35,550 bases of DNA from Synergistaceae bacterium (GTDB lineage Bacteria; Synergistota; Synergistia; Synergistales; Aminobacteriaceae). Of this stretch, positions 24,985 through 33,750 are shown one piece after another; position 1 is the stretch's first letter, and the number at the start of each line of letters is the position of its first letter. Position numbers and translations under genes: made by a program. The notes under the pieces were generated by a model, which saw only the letters and a program-made list of their open reading frames with translations, searched no databases and was not told the DNA's origin. The stretch covers positions 1 to 35,550 of the forward strand of contig JAFSKY010000067.1 in NCBI GenBank assembly GCA_017448685.1, written 5' to 3'.

Positions 24985-25918
24985 TACGTTCTTTGTCTCT
25001 ATGGTTAATCCCCCCTTGCTTGAGAATTTTCATGATTTCGTCCCCTACCTTTTTCATTTCCGCAATGTCAAGAGCCGTCAATCCCTCATCAGATTTCGCG
25101 CCAACCTCAGCCCCATAATCTATGAGGAGCTTCACGATTTCAGGAATGGGGTTACCAATTAACGCCCACATAAGCGGGGTAATTCCTTCGTCATCGCCTG
25201 TGTTCACGTCTGAACCTGCCTCAAGCAATGCCCGCGTAACATCAGGATTCGGATTATTGGCCGTCGCGAACATTAACGCTGTCCATTCACGTTTATCACG
25301 TGCGTGAACATCTGCGCTGTGGTTCAAGAGAAATTTTAGTGGGGCAGCTGTCTGAAAGTTTGCCCTGAAGTTTGATGCGGCATTCATGAGTGGGGTTAGT
25401 CCTTGCGTGTTTTTGCGGTTCACGTCAACTCCTGCGGCGATTAAGGCTTCGGCGATTTGGGGATTCACGTTCGAGGCAAGTGCTGCTACAAGTGGTGTAC
25501 GGCATTTGCTGTCTTCAGCGTACAAATTTGCTCCCGCACCTGTAAGAATACGAATGACTCGCGGGTCATCATGTAACATTGACGCGGTAATGAGGGCTGT
25601 TGCGCCGTTATCCGCCCTGTGATTCACGTCAGCTCCGGCATCAATGAGAAGCCTGAATGTTTCAGGGGGTGCGCTGTTTGCGGCGGCGATAATGAGGGCT
25701 GTTGCGCCGTAATCGTCCTTTATGTTCACGTCTGCGCTGGAGTCTATGAGATATTTGACCTGCTCAGGGTTTCTCACTGAATACATGAGGAATGTTCTGC
25801 CTTGTTTGCCGCGTAGGTTTATGTCGGCGGTGAAGAGAGTTTTGCCGTCATCGTCTACAACTTTTATCCCGGCTGATAATGACGCGAAAATTACTACCAG
25901 CGCAAATATTTTTCTCAT
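24974..25918 (-). CDS. Exported ankyrin-repeat protein (longer)
   Basis: A signal-like N terminus (MRKIFALVVIFASLSAG) is followed by about seven or eight ankyrin repeats of roughly 36 residues. Recurrent blocks are GATALIIAAAN, RLLIDAGADVN, ALLEAGSDVNTGDDEGITPLMWA and similar. The loop between the helices often has N-P-x-P, giving a slightly long repeat. Neighbouring repeats are similar at DNA level (for example around 25573 and 25687), suggesting recent repeat duplication. ATG at 25918 has AAGGA eight bases upstream. It would act as a periplasmic or secreted binding scaffold; the partner is unknown. It is paired with a shorter ankyrin gene upstream. Confidence 0.9.
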   Translation of the reverse strand: MRKIFALVVIFASLSAGIKVVDDDGKTLFTADINLRGKQGRTFLMYSVRNPEQVKYLIDSSADVNIKDDYGATALIIAAANSAPPETFRLLIDAGADVNHRADNGATALITASMLHDDPRVIRILTGAGANLYAEDSKCRTPLVAALASNVNPQIAEALIAAGVDVNRKNTQGLTPLMNAASNFRANFQTAAPLKFLLNHSADVHARDKREWTALMFATANNPNPDVTRALLEAGSDVNTGDDEGITPLMWALIGNPIPEIVKLLIDYGAEVGAKSDEGLTALDIAEMKKVGDEIMKILKQGGINHRDKERNEN

Positions 25919-25921
25919 GGC

Positions 25922-26431
25922 TCAATCCTTCCTCAATATGTCAGTGAAAATTTTGCGTATTTCGGGATTCGGGTTTTCGAGGGCGTAATCAGGTGCTGCC
26001 ATGCCGTTATTGTCCCTTGCGTTCATGTCCGCTCCAGCGTCAATAAGGAGTCTCACAATTTCCGGGTTGTTCATTCCTTTAGGAGCAAGCGCGACAATCA
26101 AAGCCGTGAAGCCTTCATCATCTTTTGCGTTCACATCTGCACCAGCCTCAAGAAGAAGCCTGACTATTTCGGGATTATTGCTTGCGCCAGTAGCCAGCAT
26201 CAGAAGCGTTACTCCGTATTCGCCTTTTGCGTTGATGTCTTCACCTGAATTAATCGCTAGTTTGATTCTGTCAGAGGTCATTATCCGGCTTGCTATTGTC
26301 GTCGCCTGACTAGCTGTTTTGCATGAACTCAGCGCGGTAATCATCTCGCCGAGCAAATCACTTACAGCCCCACCAAACGCAGACGGAACAAACACAATTA
26401 CCATCACAAGACATAACAGCAATCTCTTCAC
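25922..26431 (-). CDS. Exported ankyrin-repeat protein (shorter)
   Basis: A signal peptide (MKRLLLCLVMVIVFVPSAFGG) precedes a helical stretch and then three or four ankyrin repeats, for example GVTLLMLATGASNNPEIVRL, LLEAGADVNAKDDEGFTALI and IDAGADMNARDNNG. The start is GTG, overlapping the wecB stop (GTGA). It ends three bases before the longer ankyrin gene. The two are likely tandem paralogues; function is unknown. Their position inside a cell-wall precursor operon suggests an envelope role, which is inference only. Confidence 0.9.
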   Translation of the reverse strand: MKRLLLCLVMVIVFVPSAFGGAVSDLLGEMITALSSCKTASQATTIASRIMTSDRIKLAINSGEDINAKGEYGVTLLMLATGASNNPEIVRLLLEAGADVNAKDDEGFTALIVALAPKGMNNPEIVRLLIDAGADMNARDNNGMAAPDYALENPNPEIRKIFTDILRKD

Positions 26432-27552
26432 GGCTCAAAATACCCCCTCACAGCATCATGTATCTTCACACTCGCTGTACCATCCCCAAAAGGCTTTTTG
26501 TTCCCCGCAATTATCGCTTTCAACCTCTCAGGCTCATTCAGTATACTCAATGACTCACGCCTGATATTATCCCGCCCAGTTCCAACAAGAACACATGTTC
26601 CCTCAGTAACTGCTTCAGGACGCTCTGACACAGTCCGCATCACTAGCACGGGTTTATCCACCGCTGTAGCTTCCTCCTGAACCCCGCCACTGTCTGACAG
26701 AATGAACGCTGATTTGCTCATCGCGTACACAAACTCAGGGTAACTCAAAGGCTCGGTGAATATCACATTTTCCCCCAAACCATCAAGCTCACTCCGTATG
26801 ACATCCCTCACAGTTGGATTCTTGTGCAACGGAATCAGGAACACCACATCCCCGCGAACCTGGATAATGTCCTTCACAGCCCCGCATATTTCCAGCAGTG
26901 GAGTTCCCCATGACTCGCGCCTGTGAGCCGTCATAAGCACTAACGGACGGCCATGAATCCCCCGCATATATTCAGGCTCATTCATGCCCTTGCGCCGCCT
27001 CAATATGTAATACAGCGCGTCAATTACAGTATTTCCCGTGATATATATCCGTGAAGCGTCTGTACCCTCACGCAAAAGGTTCTCAGCAGCTCCCTTTGTG
27101 GGCGCAAAATACAATGAGGTTATACGGTCAGTGAGTAACCTGTTTGCCTCTTCTGGGAATGGAAGCGACAAATCATAGCTCCTCAAGCCCGCCTCAACAT
27201 GTCCAACTGGTATATGACGGTAAAACCCAGCAAGTGCCGCCGCAAATGTCGTTGAAGTGTCGCCGTGAACTAGAATCATGTCTTGCGGATTCGCGTCAAG
27301 GTATTCCCCAGTTCCCTGCAAAACACTCGCCGTTATGTGGTCAAGAGTCTGGCGGGGCTTCATGATGTTCAGGCTGTAATCTGACATTATCCCGAAATCG
27401 TCAAGAGCTTGGCGCAACATGTCGGTGTGCTGGCCTGTTGCTAGAACCTTCACCGAAATTTCCGAGTCCCTGCTTAGCTCCAATATCACGGGAGCCATCT
27501 TTATCGCTTCCGGCCTAGTGCCTACAACACATGTTATTTTCAGCGCGGCCAT
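26428..27552 (-). CDS. wecB: UDP-N-acetylglucosamine 2-epimerase (non-hydrolysing)
   Basis: This enzyme converts UDP-GlcNAc to UDP-ManNAc for surface glycans. The GT-B-like fold shows VVGTRPEAIKMAPV at the start, TGQHTDMLRQ, VHGDTSTTFAAAL, HVEAGLRSYDLSLPFPEE, TAHRRESWG and LSDSGGVQEEA, all diagnostic. The frame is open to 27687, but the upstream part is antisense to nothing conserved and overlaps wecA; the ATG at 27552 begins MAALKITCVVGTRPEA, the family start, overlapping the wecA end by 13 bases. Size is 374 residues. Confidence 0.96.
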   Translation of the reverse strand: MAALKITCVVGTRPEAIKMAPVILELSRDSEISVKVLATGQHTDMLRQALDDFGIMSDYSLNIMKPRQTLDHITASVLQGTGEYLDANPQDMILVHGDTSTTFAAALAGFYRHIPVGHVEAGLRSYDLSLPFPEEANRLLTDRITSLYFAPTKGAAENLLREGTDASRIYITGNTVIDALYYILRRRKGMNEPEYMRGIHGRPLVLMTAHRRESWGTPLLEICGAVKDIIQVRGDVVFLIPLHKNPTVRDVIRSELDGLGENVIFTEPLSYPEFVYAMSKSAFILSDSGGVQEEATAVDKPVLVMRTVSERPEAVTEGTCVLVGTGRDNIRRESLSILNEPERLKAIIAGNKKPFGDGTASVKIHDAVRGYFEP

Positions 27553-28418
27553 AATCTCATACCCCACGCAAGCATGAACAGTTGCAACGACAATATGATT
27601 GTTACGGTGATTACGTTTGAGCCAGTAAGGGAGATCAATATGTGATGGAGGTGCTTTTTGTCTGGGTAGAACGGAGATTTGCCGCAAAGTATGCGCCTCG
27701 TGAAAGCCGTCAACGTATCAATCACAGGGACTCCCCCGAAAAGCGCAAGTACTCCAAGCATCAAAGGCAGTGGCATTTGACTCAGATTATCCCCCGAAAC
27801 TGTCAGGAAATGTGCCGCGAACAAATACCCCAATAACGTGCTTCCACCATCGCCCAAAAACGTTTGCGCTGATGGGAAATTCCAGCACAAAACGCCAAGT
27901 GCCATAGCTCCCATGTAAATACCTGCGTATGAATGCCCGGTCATGAAAAGTGCTACTGACGAGGCTATGAATATCGATATGCAAAGGCCGTTCATGCCGT
28001 CTATCAGATTATATGCACTCGTTACCCCTGCTACCCACAGCACAGCTATAACGCTCGCCATAAATCCCAAATTCAACGGGACAACCACAAGCGCAGAGGC
28101 CATTATGTGAAGCGCAAGACGCAAATACGGCGATAACGAACACATATCATCAAGATAACCGCATAGGAATATCACTGTTGCTCCCGTTGCAATGAATCGC
28201 ATTGAGGGCGAAGAGTCAGACATTAGCACGGCCATCAACATATATCCGAGCCACAATCCAATACCCGCGCCACGTGGCATATTACCTGTATGAATCTTCC
28301 TCGCGTCAGGAACATCAATGATTCCGTAAATGCCAGCGAGCTTTATCGATATTGGAGCGGTTAGTCCGCCCCAGAAAAATCCCGCTAGCATGAACATGAA
28401 CAGCCTTACGTCTAGCAT
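27540..28418 (-). CDS. wecA: Undecaprenyl-phosphate GlcNAc-1-phosphate transferase (WecA/TagO-type)
   Basis: This polytopic membrane enzyme transfers GlcNAc-1-phosphate from UDP-GlcNAc to undecaprenyl phosphate and so starts synthesis of O-glycans or other wall polymers. The MraY/WecA family signatures are FLCGYLDDM (Asp-Asp), AYNLIDGMNGL, FLGDGGSTLLGY and the cytosolic histidine motif PDKKHLHHIL. About ten or eleven hydrophobic helices are visible. The ATG at 28418 follows the preceding stop by one base (TAACATG); an in-frame ATG-like start further upstream, at 28451, would lie inside the Upp coding region. It probably works with the scattered glycosyltransferases of this window. Confidence 0.94.
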   Translation of the reverse strand: MLDVRLFMFMLAGFFWGGLTAPISIKLAGIYGIIDVPDARKIHTGNMPRGAGIGLWLGYMLMAVLMSDSSPSMRFIATGATVIFLCGYLDDMCSLSPYLRLALHIMASALVVVPLNLGFMASVIAVLWVAGVTSAYNLIDGMNGLCISIFIASSVALFMTGHSYAGIYMGAMALGVLCWNFPSAQTFLGDGGSTLLGYLFAAHFLTVSGDNLSQMPLPLMLGVLALFGGVPVIDTLTAFTRRILCGKSPFYPDKKHLHHILISLTGSNVITVTIILSLQLFMLAWGMRLWPR

Positions 28419-28419
28419 G

Positions 28420-29514
28420 TTATTTCGTCCCAAAAAGACGGTCGCCAGCATCGCCGAGGCCAGGCACTATATACCCGTGTTCGTTCAGGTGTGAGTCAAG
28501 AGCCGCCGCGAATATTTCAACATCAGGGTGTTCACCGTGAACCTTCTCGATTCCTTCGGGAGCAGCTATCAGACATACAAGAGATATTCTCCGGCCTCCA
28601 CGTTTCTTGATGAGTGAGATTGCCGCTGATGATGAGCCTCCTGTCGCTAGCATTGGGTCAAGTACGTATATGTCGCGTTCCTCAATGTCAAACGGAAGCT
28701 TGCAGTAATATTCCACAGGCTTGAGGGTTTCAGGGTCGCGGTAAAGTCCTATGTGGCCGACTTTGGCATTTGGCACAATCTGAAGTATTCCGTCAACCAT
28801 TCCAAGCCCTGCACGCAACACAGGAACTATTGCCATCTTGCGACCGCCGATAGTCTTCACGATTGTCTTCTCTATGGGCGTGATTACCTCTTTGTCCTCA
28901 AGCGGTAATGTCCTCGTCATTTCGTACACCATGAGGCCGGTTATCTCCTGCAACAATTCGCGGAACTGCTTGACGCTCGTATTGACATCGCGGATTATTC
29001 CAACTTTGTGCTGTATCAGTGGATGATTGAAGATTGTTATCCGCCCGCCTCCATGCATGTGAATGTTCAGCATTGATTTTTCCGCCATAGCTATTTTGTT
29101 GATCCTGCGCAGGTGTCTTCCTCCCTCAAATGGAGTGTCAAGCCATGTGCCAAGTATTTCGGGTACTGACTCAGGCTTTACCGTGCGTCCTCCAAGTGAG
29201 ATAACGTTTATGTCGTTGTGGGCTTTTGCGATTCTTGCGTGTTCGGGAGTGTCGCATGATACTGCACGAATGCCGGGTACTTTGTTGGCGGCAATTGAGA
29301 TTCCGTAGCCAGTCCCGCAGAGGAGGACTCCTGCGTCCGCTTCTCCGTCAGCAACTGCCCCTCCAACCTTGAAGGCCGGGTCTGTGTAGCTGTCTTCCTC
29401 GTCAAGTACATATGCTCCGAGGTCAATCACTTCAATTTTCCTTGAACGGAGATAATCAATTGCGGCGCTCTTCAGCACGAAGCCAGCGTGGTCTGTTCCG
29501 ATTGCGATTCTCAT
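28420..29514 (-). CDS. Ribose-5-phosphate isomerase B fused to uracil phosphoribosyltransferase
   Basis: Residues 1-140 are RpiB: GTDHAG (6-11), the catalytic Cys66 in [14 protein letters not shown], and [13 protein letters not shown] (His99). Residues from about 158 to 364 are Upp: [15 protein letters not shown], the PRPP-binding loop [13 protein letters not shown] (286-298) and the uracil-binding end [18 protein letters not shown] linker of about 18 residues joins them with no stop codon. In many Firmicutes rpiB, glyA and upp are separate neighbours, so this looks like fusion after loss of the gene between. The two activities are linked by ribose-5-phosphate, the precursor of PRPP. ATG at 29514 heads the 11-gene operon. 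Confidence 0.95.
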   Translation of the reverse strand: MRIAIGTDHAGFVLKSAAIDYLRSRKIEVIDLGAYVLDEEDSYTDPAFKVGGAVADGEADAGVLLCGTGYGISIAANKVPGIRAVSCDTPEHARIAKAHNDINVISLGGRTVKPESVPEILGTWLDTPFEGGRHLRRINKIAMAEKSMLNIHMHGGGRITIFNHPLIQHKVGIIRDVNTSVKQFRELLQEITGLMVYEMTRTLPLEDKEVITPIEKTIVKTIGGRKMAIVPVLRAGLGMVDGILQIVPNAKVGHIGLYRDPETLKPVEYYCKLPFDIEERDIYVLDPMLATGGSSSAAISLIKKRGGRRISLVCLIAAPEGIEKVHGEHPDVEIFAAALDSHLNEHGYIVPGLGDAGDRLFGTK

Positions 29515-29555
29515 TGTGAAGTTTCGAGCTCCTTTGCGGAAAATTTGTTGGCCAT

Positions 29556-29564
29556 ATTATAGCA
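29556..29564 (-). promoter_or_regulatory. Extended -10 promoter of the envelope operon
   Basis: On the minus strand, TGC followed by a perfect TATAAT lies about 42 bases before the rpiB-upp start. A T/A-rich tract upstream (29575-29590) could act as an UP element. No properly spaced -35 is present; a TTGACA occurs but 28 bases away. Confidence 0.55.
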
Positions 29565-29588
29565 ACAGGGATGAAAAATTTTTTTTTC

Positions 29589-29610
29589 TTGTCAAGTGTG
29601 CTAATATAAT
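29589..29610 (+). promoter_or_regulatory. Promoter region of rpsO-rpmE
   Basis: TGC followed by TAATATAAT offers overlapping -10 hexamers (29602-29607 or 29605-29610) with an extended TG. A T-rich run lies immediately upstream. TTGTCA at 29589 is too close to be a normal -35. The leader that follows is about 90 bases. Confidence 0.4.
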
Positions 29611-29704
29611 TTTTGCTTGCACTCAATGCTTAGAACAATGGCCTTGTGGATTGGCCTTGCTCCAGGCTTTGAAGTATTACACACAGGAGGTTAGCTCTTA
29701 ATCC
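29611..29704 (+). promoter_or_regulatory. rpsO leader, possible S15 autoregulatory RNA
   Basis: The untranslated leader contains two copies of GGCCTTG (near 29640 and 29655) and short stems such as GCCT/AGGC, followed by AGGAGG at about 29686. rpsO leaders in several bacteria bind S15 for feedback control. No match to a specific known S15 RNA class was established here. Confidence 0.3.
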
Positions 29705-29971
29705 ATGATAACGAAGGACAAAAAGCAGGAAGTAATCGCCCAATTCAAGACACACGACAACGACACAGGCTCACCAGAAGTACAGGTAGCAGTCCTCACC
29801 GAGCGCATAAGGGAACTCACAGAACACCTCAAGGTTCACAAAAAGGATTTCCACTCGCGCCGCGGCCTTCTCAAAATGGTAGGCTCACGCAGGAGGCTTC
29901 TGCGCTACCTCATGAAAAAGGACTTCAACCGCTACCGTTCGCTGATTGAGCGACTCGGCCTGAGACACTAG
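29705..29971 (+). CDS. rpsO: 30S ribosomal protein S15
   Basis: This small-subunit protein binds 16S rRNA early in assembly. At 88 residues it has the standard length, with [19 protein letters not shown], the [11 protein letters not shown] loop and [17 protein letters not shown] at 29705 follows an AGGAGG about 13 bases upstream. It is cotranscribed with rpmE, 15 bases downstream. Usually rpsO precedes pnp; here pnp is absent. Confidence 0.98.
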   Translation: MITKDKKQEVIAQFKTHDNDTGSPEVQVAVLTERIRELTEHLKVHKKDFHSRRGLLKMVGSRRRLLRYLMKKDFNRYRSLIERLGLRH

Positions 29972-29986
29972 GAGGATTTTCACACC

Positions 29987-30214
29987 ATGAAGAAAGACAT
30001 TCACCCCGCATACCAAGAATGCAAAGTAACATGCGCCTGCGGAAATACATTCATGACCCGTTCAACCATGAAAGAGATCCGCGTGGGAGTCTGCTCAGCT
30101 TGCCACCCGTTTTACACGGGCAAGAGGGGACGCGTTTTGACGGAAGCAGGAAGGCTCGAAAAGTTCCAGCGCAAGTACAAAGGCGTGAACTACGGCCAGA
30201 AGACGGAAGTATAA
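29987..30214 (+). CDS. rpmE: 50S ribosomal protein L31, zinc-binding form
   Basis: This is the C+ (zinc-ribbon) form of L31: cysteines at 16, 18 and 36, 39 (TCACGN and CSACHP) bind zinc. MKKDIHP at the start and FYTGKRGRV are characteristic. The AGGAGG overlaps the rpsO stop (TAGGAGG), so translation is coupled. A hairpin terminator follows 18 bases after the stop. In many bacteria rpmE precedes DUF1385, prmC and prfA, as here. Confidence 0.98.
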   Translation: MKKDIHPAYQECKVTCACGNTFMTRSTMKEIRVGVCSACHPFYTGKRGRVLTEAGRLEKFQRKYKGVNYGQKTEV

Positions 30215-30232
30215 CTCAGTCGAAGGAATATC

Positions 30233-30263
30233 ACGGGGGCTGTAACATGCTCCCGTTTTTGTT
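30233..30263 (+). terminator. Terminator after rpmE, abutting the thyX start codon
   Basis: ACGGGGGC (30233-30240) pairs with GCTCCCGT (30249-30256), including one G-U, around an eight-base loop, followed by TTTTTGTT. The T tract ends at the thyX ATG (30264). It probably ends rpsO-rpmE transcripts and attenuates thyX. Confidence 0.8.
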
Positions 30264-30953
30264 ATGGACGTAATTTTGTTGTCATATACCCCCAATCCTG
30301 ACGCACTCATAGCCGCCTCCGCAAGGATCTGCTACAGGGACATTACAGCTTCAGACCTCCTCAAGTCAGAGGAAGAGGCATTGTCGCGTAAGTTAATCGC
30401 CGAGCTTTTCGCCAGCGGTCATATGTCAGCGTTTGAGCATGTATCGTTCACATTCGGCATTGACGGTTTGAGCCGTGTAGCCTCTCACCAGCTTGTGAGG
30501 CATCGTGTAGCCAGCTTCAACCAGCAGAGTCAGCGATATGTGAGCATGACCCCTGACCCTGACGCCGTAATCATCCCCCCGGCCATAAAGGCAAATCCTG
30601 ACGCATTGAGGCTATATTCTGAGGCTGTGAGACATTCGCAGGAAACATACCGGGAATTGTGCGCTATTGGAATCCCAAAAGAGGACGCAAGGTTTATCCT
30701 TCCTCACGGGCATTCAACGAGGCTCGTTATGACCATGAACGCGAGGGAGCTTCATCACTTTTTCGGCCTGAGATTGTGCAGACGCGCTCAATGGGAGATT
30801 CGCGAGCTTGCGCGGAAAATGCTCGTATTATGCCGGGAAAAAGCACCCGTAATTTTCGACAAGGCCGGGCCTGGGTGTATTTTCGGGAAATGTGGCGAGG
30901 CTAGGACATGCGGTAATCCCTATAAGAATATGGAGGAATTATTGTTTGCTTGA
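30264..30953 (+). CDS. thyX: Flavin-dependent thymidylate synthase
   Basis: This FAD- and NADPH-dependent enzyme makes dTMP from dUMP with methylene-tetrahydrofolate. The ThyX signature RHRxxSxxxxSxRY is present at 79-92 (RHRVASFNQQSQRY). HGHSTRLVMTMNARELHHFF follows. The C terminus is unusual in having several cysteines (CIFGKCGEARTCG). The ATG at 30264 gives the usual family start (MDVILLSYTP), yet no Shine-Dalgarno precedes it, because a terminator T tract is directly upstream. Expression may depend on readthrough or a leaderless transcript. The gene overlaps the next start by eight bases. Confidence 0.96.
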   Translation: MDVILLSYTPNPDALIAASARICYRDITASDLLKSEEEALSRKLIAELFASGHMSAFEHVSFTFGIDGLSRVASHQLVRHRVASFNQQSQRYVSMTPDPDAVIIPPAIKANPDALRLYSEAVRHSQETYRELCAIGIPKEDARFILPHGHSTRLVMTMNARELHHFFGLRLCRRAQWEIRELARKMLVLCREKAPVIFDKAGPGCIFGKCGEARTCGNPYKNMEELLFA

Positions 30954-31875
30954 GAGATTGATTTTATCCGTAATCGCCGGGCTAAATCTTTTTGCTGAGA
31001 GCTTGAAGCCCAAAAAAATCCCTGTTGGCGGTCAAGCTGTAATAGAAGGCGTGTTGATGAAGGGAAAAAGTTTATGGGGACTTGCTGTGAGGAAACCTTC
31101 AGGGGAAATCTTCACGGAGTCATGGCCAAATTCCTCACGGACTGAGCGTATTCCCTGGAAGCTACCATTCATTCGCGGAGTCGTTGTGATGTGTGAGATG
31201 ATGGCTACGGGATTCAAAGCGTTGTCGCGTTCGGCTGAAGTCGCACTTGAGGAGTCTGGCGAGGAAATGACCTTTAAGGACGTTCTGTTGTCGATTGTGA
31301 TTGCTGTCGTGGCTGTTGGCGGATTGTTCATCGCGCTTCCTTTGTGGCTTGCCGGGAAAATTGCATCGGAGCAACTCTATGTGAATATCACTGAGGGCGT
31401 GTTGAGGGCGGTTATATTCGTGGGGTATGTCGCTGTAATTGGAATGTGGAAGGATATACGCGAGGTGTTCAGGTATCACGGTGCTGAACATAAAACCATC
31501 AACGCATACGAACGCGGACTCGAAATGACTCCCGAAAATATCATGACATGCTCAAGGATTCATCCTCGTTGCGGGACATCATTCCTCCTCATAGCCGTAA
31601 TCGTGAGCATAATCGTATTTTCCCCCGTAAAAGCCCTAATAGCAGGTGAGAGCTTCATCCTTCAGGTCATGGCAAGAATAATACTCATACCGCTCGTTAT
31701 AGGCATATCCTACGAGATAATCAGGCTGGCTTCAAATTCTGGCAGGCTAGGTTTGTGCATTATTGCCCCGTTTCTGACATTGCAATACCTCACCACAAGA
31801 GAGCCGGACATAAAACAGGCTGAAGTAGCTCTTGTATCACTCAGCACGGCCATGAAAGGAGTCCCCGCGCAATGA
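30946..31875 (+). CDS. DUF1385 membrane protein
   Basis: This belongs to the DUF1385 family of multi-pass membrane proteins of unknown function, usually found beside rpmE, prfA and prmC. Family blocks are [35 protein letters not shown] and [10 protein letters not shown], with conserved His, Glu and Cys that suggest a metal-binding or catalytic site. About four or five hydrophobic segments are visible. The frame opens at 30892, but TTG at 30946 has GGAGG nine bases upstream and slightly overlaps thyX, so I prefer it. The stop overlaps the prfA ATG. Confidence 0.92.
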   Translation: MLERLILSVIAGLNLFAESLKPKKIPVGGQAVIEGVLMKGKSLWGLAVRKPSGEIFTESWPNSSRTERIPWKLPFIRGVVVMCEMMATGFKALSRSAEVALEESGEEMTFKDVLLSIVIAVVAVGGLFIALPLWLAGKIASEQLYVNITEGVLRAVIFVGYVAVIGMWKDIREVFRYHGAEHKTINAYERGLEMTPENIMTCSRIHPRCGTSFLLIAVIVSIIVFSPVKALIAGESFILQVMARIILIPLVIGISYEIIRLASNSGRLGLCIIAPFLTLQYLTTREPDIKQAEVALVSLSTAMKGVPAQ

Positions 31876-32951
31876 ACATTGAGCCAAAATTACAGGCAAT
31901 AGAACAGGAATATGAAGACATTGGACGGAAATTATCTGACCCAAAAACAGCATCAGACCCCAAAGAATTACAGACGTTAGGCAAGAAACGCGCAAGACTT
32001 GAGCCTGTTGTAGCAAAATATGAGGAGTACAAATCAGCCGTCAAATCTGTAGCTGAGGCAAAAGAACTGTTGAAGGCTGGAGACCCTGAGCTTGAAGCCT
32101 TAGCACGTGAGGAAATCGCCGAGCTTGAACCGAAAATTGAGAGCTTCACACACGATTTAACCCTTCTGTTATTGCCGCAAGACCCCAACGATGATAAGAA
32201 CGTTATACTCGAAATCCGCGCCGGGACTGGTGGAGATGAAGCTACACTTTTTGCCGCTGACCTTTACCGAATGTACGTAAGATTCTGCGAGCGTCAAGGC
32301 TGGAAGGTTGAAATCATTGACAGCTCCACAAACACGGCTGGCATTGGAGGCTACAAGGAGATTGTATTCAGGATTGCGGGTACAGGAGCTTACAGCAAAA
32401 TGAAGTATGAGTCCGGCGTTCACAGAGTTCAGAGAGTCCCTGTAACGGAGGCAGGCGGGCGCATTCATACGAGTGCTGCTACTGTGGCGGTATTGCCTGA
32501 AGCTGATGATGTTGAAGTCGAAATCAGGCCGGAAGACCTCAAGATTGACACATACAGGTCAAGCGGGGCAGGCGGTCAGCACGTCAACATGACAGACTCA
32601 GCTGTGAGGATTACACACATTCCAACGGGGATTGTTGTTACGTGTCAGGATGAACGCTCACAGATAAAGAATAGAGCGCGGGCAATGTCTTACCTCAAGA
32701 CAAAACTCTTTGACCTCGAACAACAAAAGCAGGCCAGCGAACAAGCCAGTGAACGCCGCGGCATGATAGGTACAGGCGACAGGAGCGAGCGCATAAGGAC
32801 GTACAACTTCCCGCAGAACAGAATCACAGACCACAGAATCAACCTCACACTCTACAAGCTGGAAGCATATCTTGACGGCGATTTGTATGAGATGATTGAT
32901 GCTATGTTGTTGGCGGAACAAACGCAGAAATTGCAGGAAATTGACGGTTGA
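31872..32951 (+). CDS. prfA: Peptide chain release factor 1
   Basis: RF1 ends translation at UAA and UAG. The stop-codon-recognition motif P-x-T is PVT in [15 protein letters not shown], and the peptidyl-hydrolase motif is in [15 protein letters not shown] (Gln about 235). The 359-residue length is normal. No programmed frameshift is present (that would mark RF2). The ATG overlaps the DUF1385 stop (ATGA). PrmC, which methylates the GGQ glutamine, is encoded next, overlapping its end. Confidence 0.98.
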   Translation: MNIEPKLQAIEQEYEDIGRKLSDPKTASDPKELQTLGKKRARLEPVVAKYEEYKSAVKSVAEAKELLKAGDPELEALAREEIAELEPKIESFTHDLTLLLLPQDPNDDKNVILEIRAGTGGDEATLFAADLYRMYVRFCERQGWKVEIIDSSTNTAGIGGYKEIVFRIAGTGAYSKMKYESGVHRVQRVPVTEAGGRIHTSAATVAVLPEADDVEVEIRPEDLKIDTYRSSGAGGQHVNMTDSAVRITHIPTGIVVTCQDERSQIKNRARAMSYLKTKLFDLEQQKQASEQASERRGMIGTGDRSERIRTYNFPQNRITDHRINLTLYKLEAYLDGDLYEMIDAMLLAEQTQKLQEIDG

Positions 32952-33750
32952 TGACGTTGTAACAGCCCTGAAACATTCCGGCATATCAAACGCAAATCAG
33001 GAAGCATTATGGCTCATGTCATATGCTATTGGCGTTGGGACGGCTGAAATATTTTCGCGCAAGGAATTTCCCCCCGATGAAAGCGCAAAGGTTGAGGCTG
33101 TAATCTCACGGCGCATTTCCGGCGAACCTCTGCAATATATCACGGGAGTCGCGGACTTTTACGGGCGCGATTTCAGAGTCGGGAAGGGCGTTTTGATTCC
33201 ACGTCATGACACAGAAACATTGATTGACGGCGTGAAAGAATGTTTTTGCCGTGATGGGGCGTTCAGATTCTTGGATTGGGGGACGGGTTCAGGCTGCTTA
33301 GGCGTTACGGTGCTGCTTGAGTTCCCGCGCTCATTCGGAGTCCTTCATGATGTCAGCAATGAGGCTCTGAGATATGCCCGCGAAAATGTGAGGTTTTTCG
33401 GCGTGGAAGAACGCACAGAGACTTCCGGGATTGTTGGAGAATTTGACGCGATAATCAGCAACCCTCCGTACATACCTTCATGCGAGATTGCCGGGCTAAT
33501 GCGTGATGTGAGGGACTTTGAGCCATTACTCGCACTTGATGGAGGCAATGACGGTATGAGATTTTACCGGGAAATCGTGAATCTTGCGGGCGTTGTTCTG
33601 AGGCAGGGAGGATATTTGATTCTTGAGGCGGGCAATATGATTCAACATGATGCGCTGAAATCGTGTAGGGGATTTTCGTTCGAGGGTGAAATCTTTGACG
33701 GCGGGAATTTCCCTCGTTGCGTGATTCTCAGGAAGGAGGGCAGAGCATGA
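32941..33750 (+). CDS. prmC: Release factor glutamine methyltransferase
   Basis: This SAM-dependent enzyme methylates the GGQ glutamine of RF1 and RF2. The catalytic NPPY is in [13 protein letters not shown], the SAM-binding block is [13 protein letters not shown], and the N-terminal part has [20 protein letters not shown] and [10 protein letters not shown]. The open frame begins at 32896, but I prefer TTG at 32941, which overlaps the last codons of prfA and begins at the normal N terminus ([13 protein letters not shown]). The stop overlaps the next ATG. Confidence 0.94.
   Translation: MTVDDVVTALKHSGISNANQEALWLMSYAIGVGTAEIFSRKEFPPDESAKVEAVISRRISGEPLQYITGVADFYGRDFRVGKGVLIPRHDTETLIDGVKECFCRDGAFRFLDWGTGSGCLGVTVLLEFPRSFGVLHDVSNEALRYARENVRFFGVEERTETSGIVGEFDAIISNPPYIPSCEIAGLMRDVRDFEPLLALDGGNDGMRFYREIVNLAGVVLRQGGYLILEAGNMIQHDALKSCRGFSFEGEIFDGGNFPRCVILRKEGRA

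Noticed and set aside
24974-26431. Phase-variable repeat in the ankyrin genes
   Set aside because: The DNA repeats are long units of about 108-117 bases in multiples of three, so change would alter protein length rather than frame.
29516-29701. 61-residue frame between rpiB-upp and rpsO
   Set aside because: It spans both promoters and the rpsO leader, has no similarity I recognise, and no credible start signal.
31872-32951. RF2 with programmed frameshift
   Set aside because: The frame is continuous and the recognition motif is PVT (RF1), not SPF.
33717-33746. Upstream extension of the prepilin-like frame
   Set aside because: The extra residues overlap prmC and would spoil the basic leader; ATG at 33747 has an excellent Shine-Dalgarno.
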